Of a stretch of 64,000 nucleotides of DNA, positions 62,931 to 64,000 are shown in pieces. The position numbers were made by a program, and so were the translations under genes. Under the pieces are notes generated by a model. It searched no databases. It had not been told where the DNA came from and saw only the letters and a program-made list of their open reading frames with translations. The first letter of the stretch is position 1, and each line of letters opens with the position of its first letter. This stretch comes from Pseudomonadota bacterium (lineage in GTDB: Bacteria; Pseudomonadota; Alphaproteobacteria; Rhodospirillales; Magnetospirillaceae), in the NCBI GenBank assembly GCA_021847015.1, contig JAJZVW010000002.1, forward strand, positions 62,001 through 126,000, in the 5' to 3' direction.

Positions 62931-63200
62931 TCACCGGTCCTTCGGCCGCTTTCGCCCTCCGGCGGGAGACTCACCCTCCAGCCTGATTTCCCTAAGGAGA
63001 TCGGCGGGATGGGTCCCCAAGGCCATCGCGAGATCGGCGAGCAGGGTCAGCGACGGGCTGGAGCGGCCCCGTTCGATATCGCTGAGGTATGTGACGTTCA
63101 TCCCGGCCCGGAAGGCCAGCTCCTCCTGGGTGAGCCCCTTGCTGATCCGCATATCGCGGAGCAGGCGACCGAATTGACCCCGAATGTCCATAGAGGACAT
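62931..63200 (-). CDS. XRE-family helix-turn-helix regulator
   Basis: An 89-residue single-domain DNA-binding protein: FGRLLRDMRISKGLTQEELA, FRAGMNVTYLSDIERGRSSP, SLTLLADLAMALGTHPADLL. It resembles SinR/HipB-like repressors. ATG 63200 or ATG 63191 (MDIRGQF) may be the start; neither has a strong Shine-Dalgarno. Convergent with the GGDEF-EAL gene, 3 bases apart. Confidence 0.87.
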   Translation of the reverse strand: MSSMDIRGQFGRLLRDMRISKGLTQEELAFRAGMNVTYLSDIERGRSSPSLTLLADLAMALGTHPADLLREIRLEGESPAGGRKRPKDR

Positions 63201-63295
63201 CACGGACGTATTGTTACAATCATCGCCATCGGATATATACGATGACACCCTCGGAAGTACGGAGGGGCCTCGGATGGGCCGGAGGGAGCGGGATC

Positions 63296-63511
63296 GTGGT
63301 TCTCGTATCGGTGACGGTTCTGTTGGAGCCCGACGCTACGGTGGAGATGGCCAAGTCCGAGGCGGCGCGGCTCGCCGACGCGATCGCCGCCTTGAAAAAC
63401 AGCCTGGCCTACATGGCCGAGGTGACGGTGGGCGTACCCGGTCGCGCGGAACCGGTTCACCGGCAGATCATCCGCCGCGGCAGCCTTGCGAAAGCCGAGG
63501 GCCCGGACTGA
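63296..63511 (+). CDS. Small hypothetical protein (71 aa)
   Basis: An unrecognised protein, VLVSVTVLLEPDATVEMAKS then EAARLADAIAALKNSLAYMA and EVTVGVPGRAEPVHR. GTG 63296 has GGAGGGAG upstream; ATG 63242 in the same frame is an alternative without a site. Divergent from the XRE gene. Confidence 0.45.
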   Translation: MVLVSVTVLLEPDATVEMAKSEAARLADAIAALKNSLAYMAEVTVGVPGRAEPVHRQIIRRGSLAKAEGPD

Positions 63512-63666
63512 CGGTGCGAGCCCGTTTCCTGCCCCGTCGTGGAAAAGGGAAAACCGGTCACCTTCCGCAGCATTTTTCATCGTGCCCCTCCCGCAGTGCC
63601 GTGATCGCGAACGAAGGACGGCGCGCACTCCCCCGCGACTCCGCCCGGTCGGCTCCCTGGGAAGAG

Positions 63667-63883
63667 CCGGCATCGAGCAGGGCTCCGAACTCAGGTTTCG
63701 AATTGGTCAATGTCATCGTCCACCCCCCCTGTCATCCCGACAGAGCGACAGCGACGAGGGATCCTTCAGCCGCTGGCGGCTGCCGTTCGTGCCTGAACGA
63801 TCCCTCTCTCCGCTCGGGATGACACCATCACTCGCGGGGGCGTCAAGGATTCAGTCATCTGAGTTCGGAGCCCGGCATCGAGC
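63667..63883. mobile_element. MITE-like palindromic insertion with direct repeats
   Basis: GGGCTCCGAACTCAG (63680-63694) and its complement (63859-63873) are terminal inverted repeats. They are flanked by the same 12-mer, CCGGCATCGAGC, at 63667-63678 and 63872-63883, like a target-site duplication. Inside lies a second inverted repeat, TGTCATCCCGA (63730) with TCGGGATGACA (63814), plus GGGATCCTTCAG with CTGAACGATCCC. No coding capacity. It occupies the 63512-63960 spacer, which otherwise shows nothing clear. Confidence 0.6.
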
Positions 63884-63960
63884 GTTGCGCTGGAATTATG
63901 CGTTGGCGAGTCGTATAGAGAGCGTTTCGCTCCGCCCGCTTCTAAGAGAACGAGGACCTG

Positions 63961-64000
63961 ATGGCCGAGAATTGGGCGCCGGACAGCTGGCGCGCGAAAT
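63961..64000 (+). CDS. Class II 3-deoxy-7-phosphoheptulonate (DAHP) synthase, first 13 codons
   Basis: ATG 63961 opens MAENWAPDSWRAK, the characteristic N-terminus of plant-type (class II) DAHP synthases, the entry enzyme of the shikimate pathway. GAGGA lies six bases before the ATG. Only 40 bases are in the window, so identity rests on this short match. Confidence 0.6.
   Translation, partial: MAENWAPDSWRAK

Overview
The window is GC-rich chromosomal DNA (roughly two thirds G+C by eye) from an alphaproteobacterium, most likely a Rhodospirillales member of the Magnetospirillum/Rhodospirillum type. Supporting this are the histone-deacetylase-like/xseB/ispA/dxs/tlyA neighbourhood, an EipB-family periplasmic protein, an alphaproteobacterial LptF and LptD, a class II glycyl-tRNA synthetase (glyQ, glyS), ppdK, a class II DAHP synthase start and a tkt-fba-rpe cluster. 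The genus is an inference. No rRNA, tRNA or CRISPR array was recognised.

Layout. 1-9150 (minus strand): 5' part of lptD, lptF, an FAD-linked 2-hydroxyacid dehydrogenase, tsaC-type gene, bacteriohemerythrin, cysQ and a lone molybdopterin dehydrogenase large subunit. 9164-11818: a divergent AmmeMemoRadiSam locus, with a fused Memo-AMMECR1 gene facing a radical SAM gene. 11.9-14.2 kb: a flippase-like membrane protein whose start codon lies inside a perfect 27-bp inverted repeat, a small four-cysteine protein, an IS256-type remnant and a beheaded HlyD-type adaptor. 14.2-18.0 kb: eipB, a TPR protein with a Cys-rich tail, a ROK kinase and a BigR/SqrR-like regulator with a palindromic operator candidate. 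18.2-26.7 kb: isoprenoid genes dxs, ispA and xseB, an HDAC-like gene, tlyA, an SRAP gene, a decayed arginase-like gene, and phoU-phoB. 27.2-31.0 kb: tkt-fba-rpe, a Calvin-cycle or pentose-phosphate operon without RuBisCO in view. 31.5-35.4 kb: cytochrome b561, an atypical LuxR regulator, a CHAP protein with a 24-bp tandem repeat, a TAXI-type binding protein and cytochrome c.

35.6-47.0 kb: hrpB, a TraT-like lipoprotein frameshifted at a G9 tract, glyQS, ppdK, a TonB/TolA-like protein and rlpA. 47.3-53.2 kb: hemN, a Sel1 protein, three orphan type II secretion genes (F, H and prepilin peptidase), an SDR, and a HepT/MntA toxin-antitoxin pair. 53.3-58.1 kb: yicC, gmk, a GT9 glycosyltransferase, apt, a GNAT acetyltransferase, a zinc-ribbon protein and bluB. 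58.2-64 kb: a degenerate HPt-receiver protein, a DnaJ-type zinc-finger peptide, a CBS-PAS-GGDEF-EAL protein, an XRE regulator, a MITE-like element and the first codons of class II DAHP synthase.

Most of the window is ordinary core metabolism and envelope biology with tight operons (many ATGA overlaps). The unusual material lies in intergenic DNA, where two dispersed palindromic families each have two copies, and in a few genes: the G9-frameshifted traT, the AmmeMemoRadiSam locus of unknown chemistry, two signalling proteins that have lost their phosphorylation sites, and several truncated genes.
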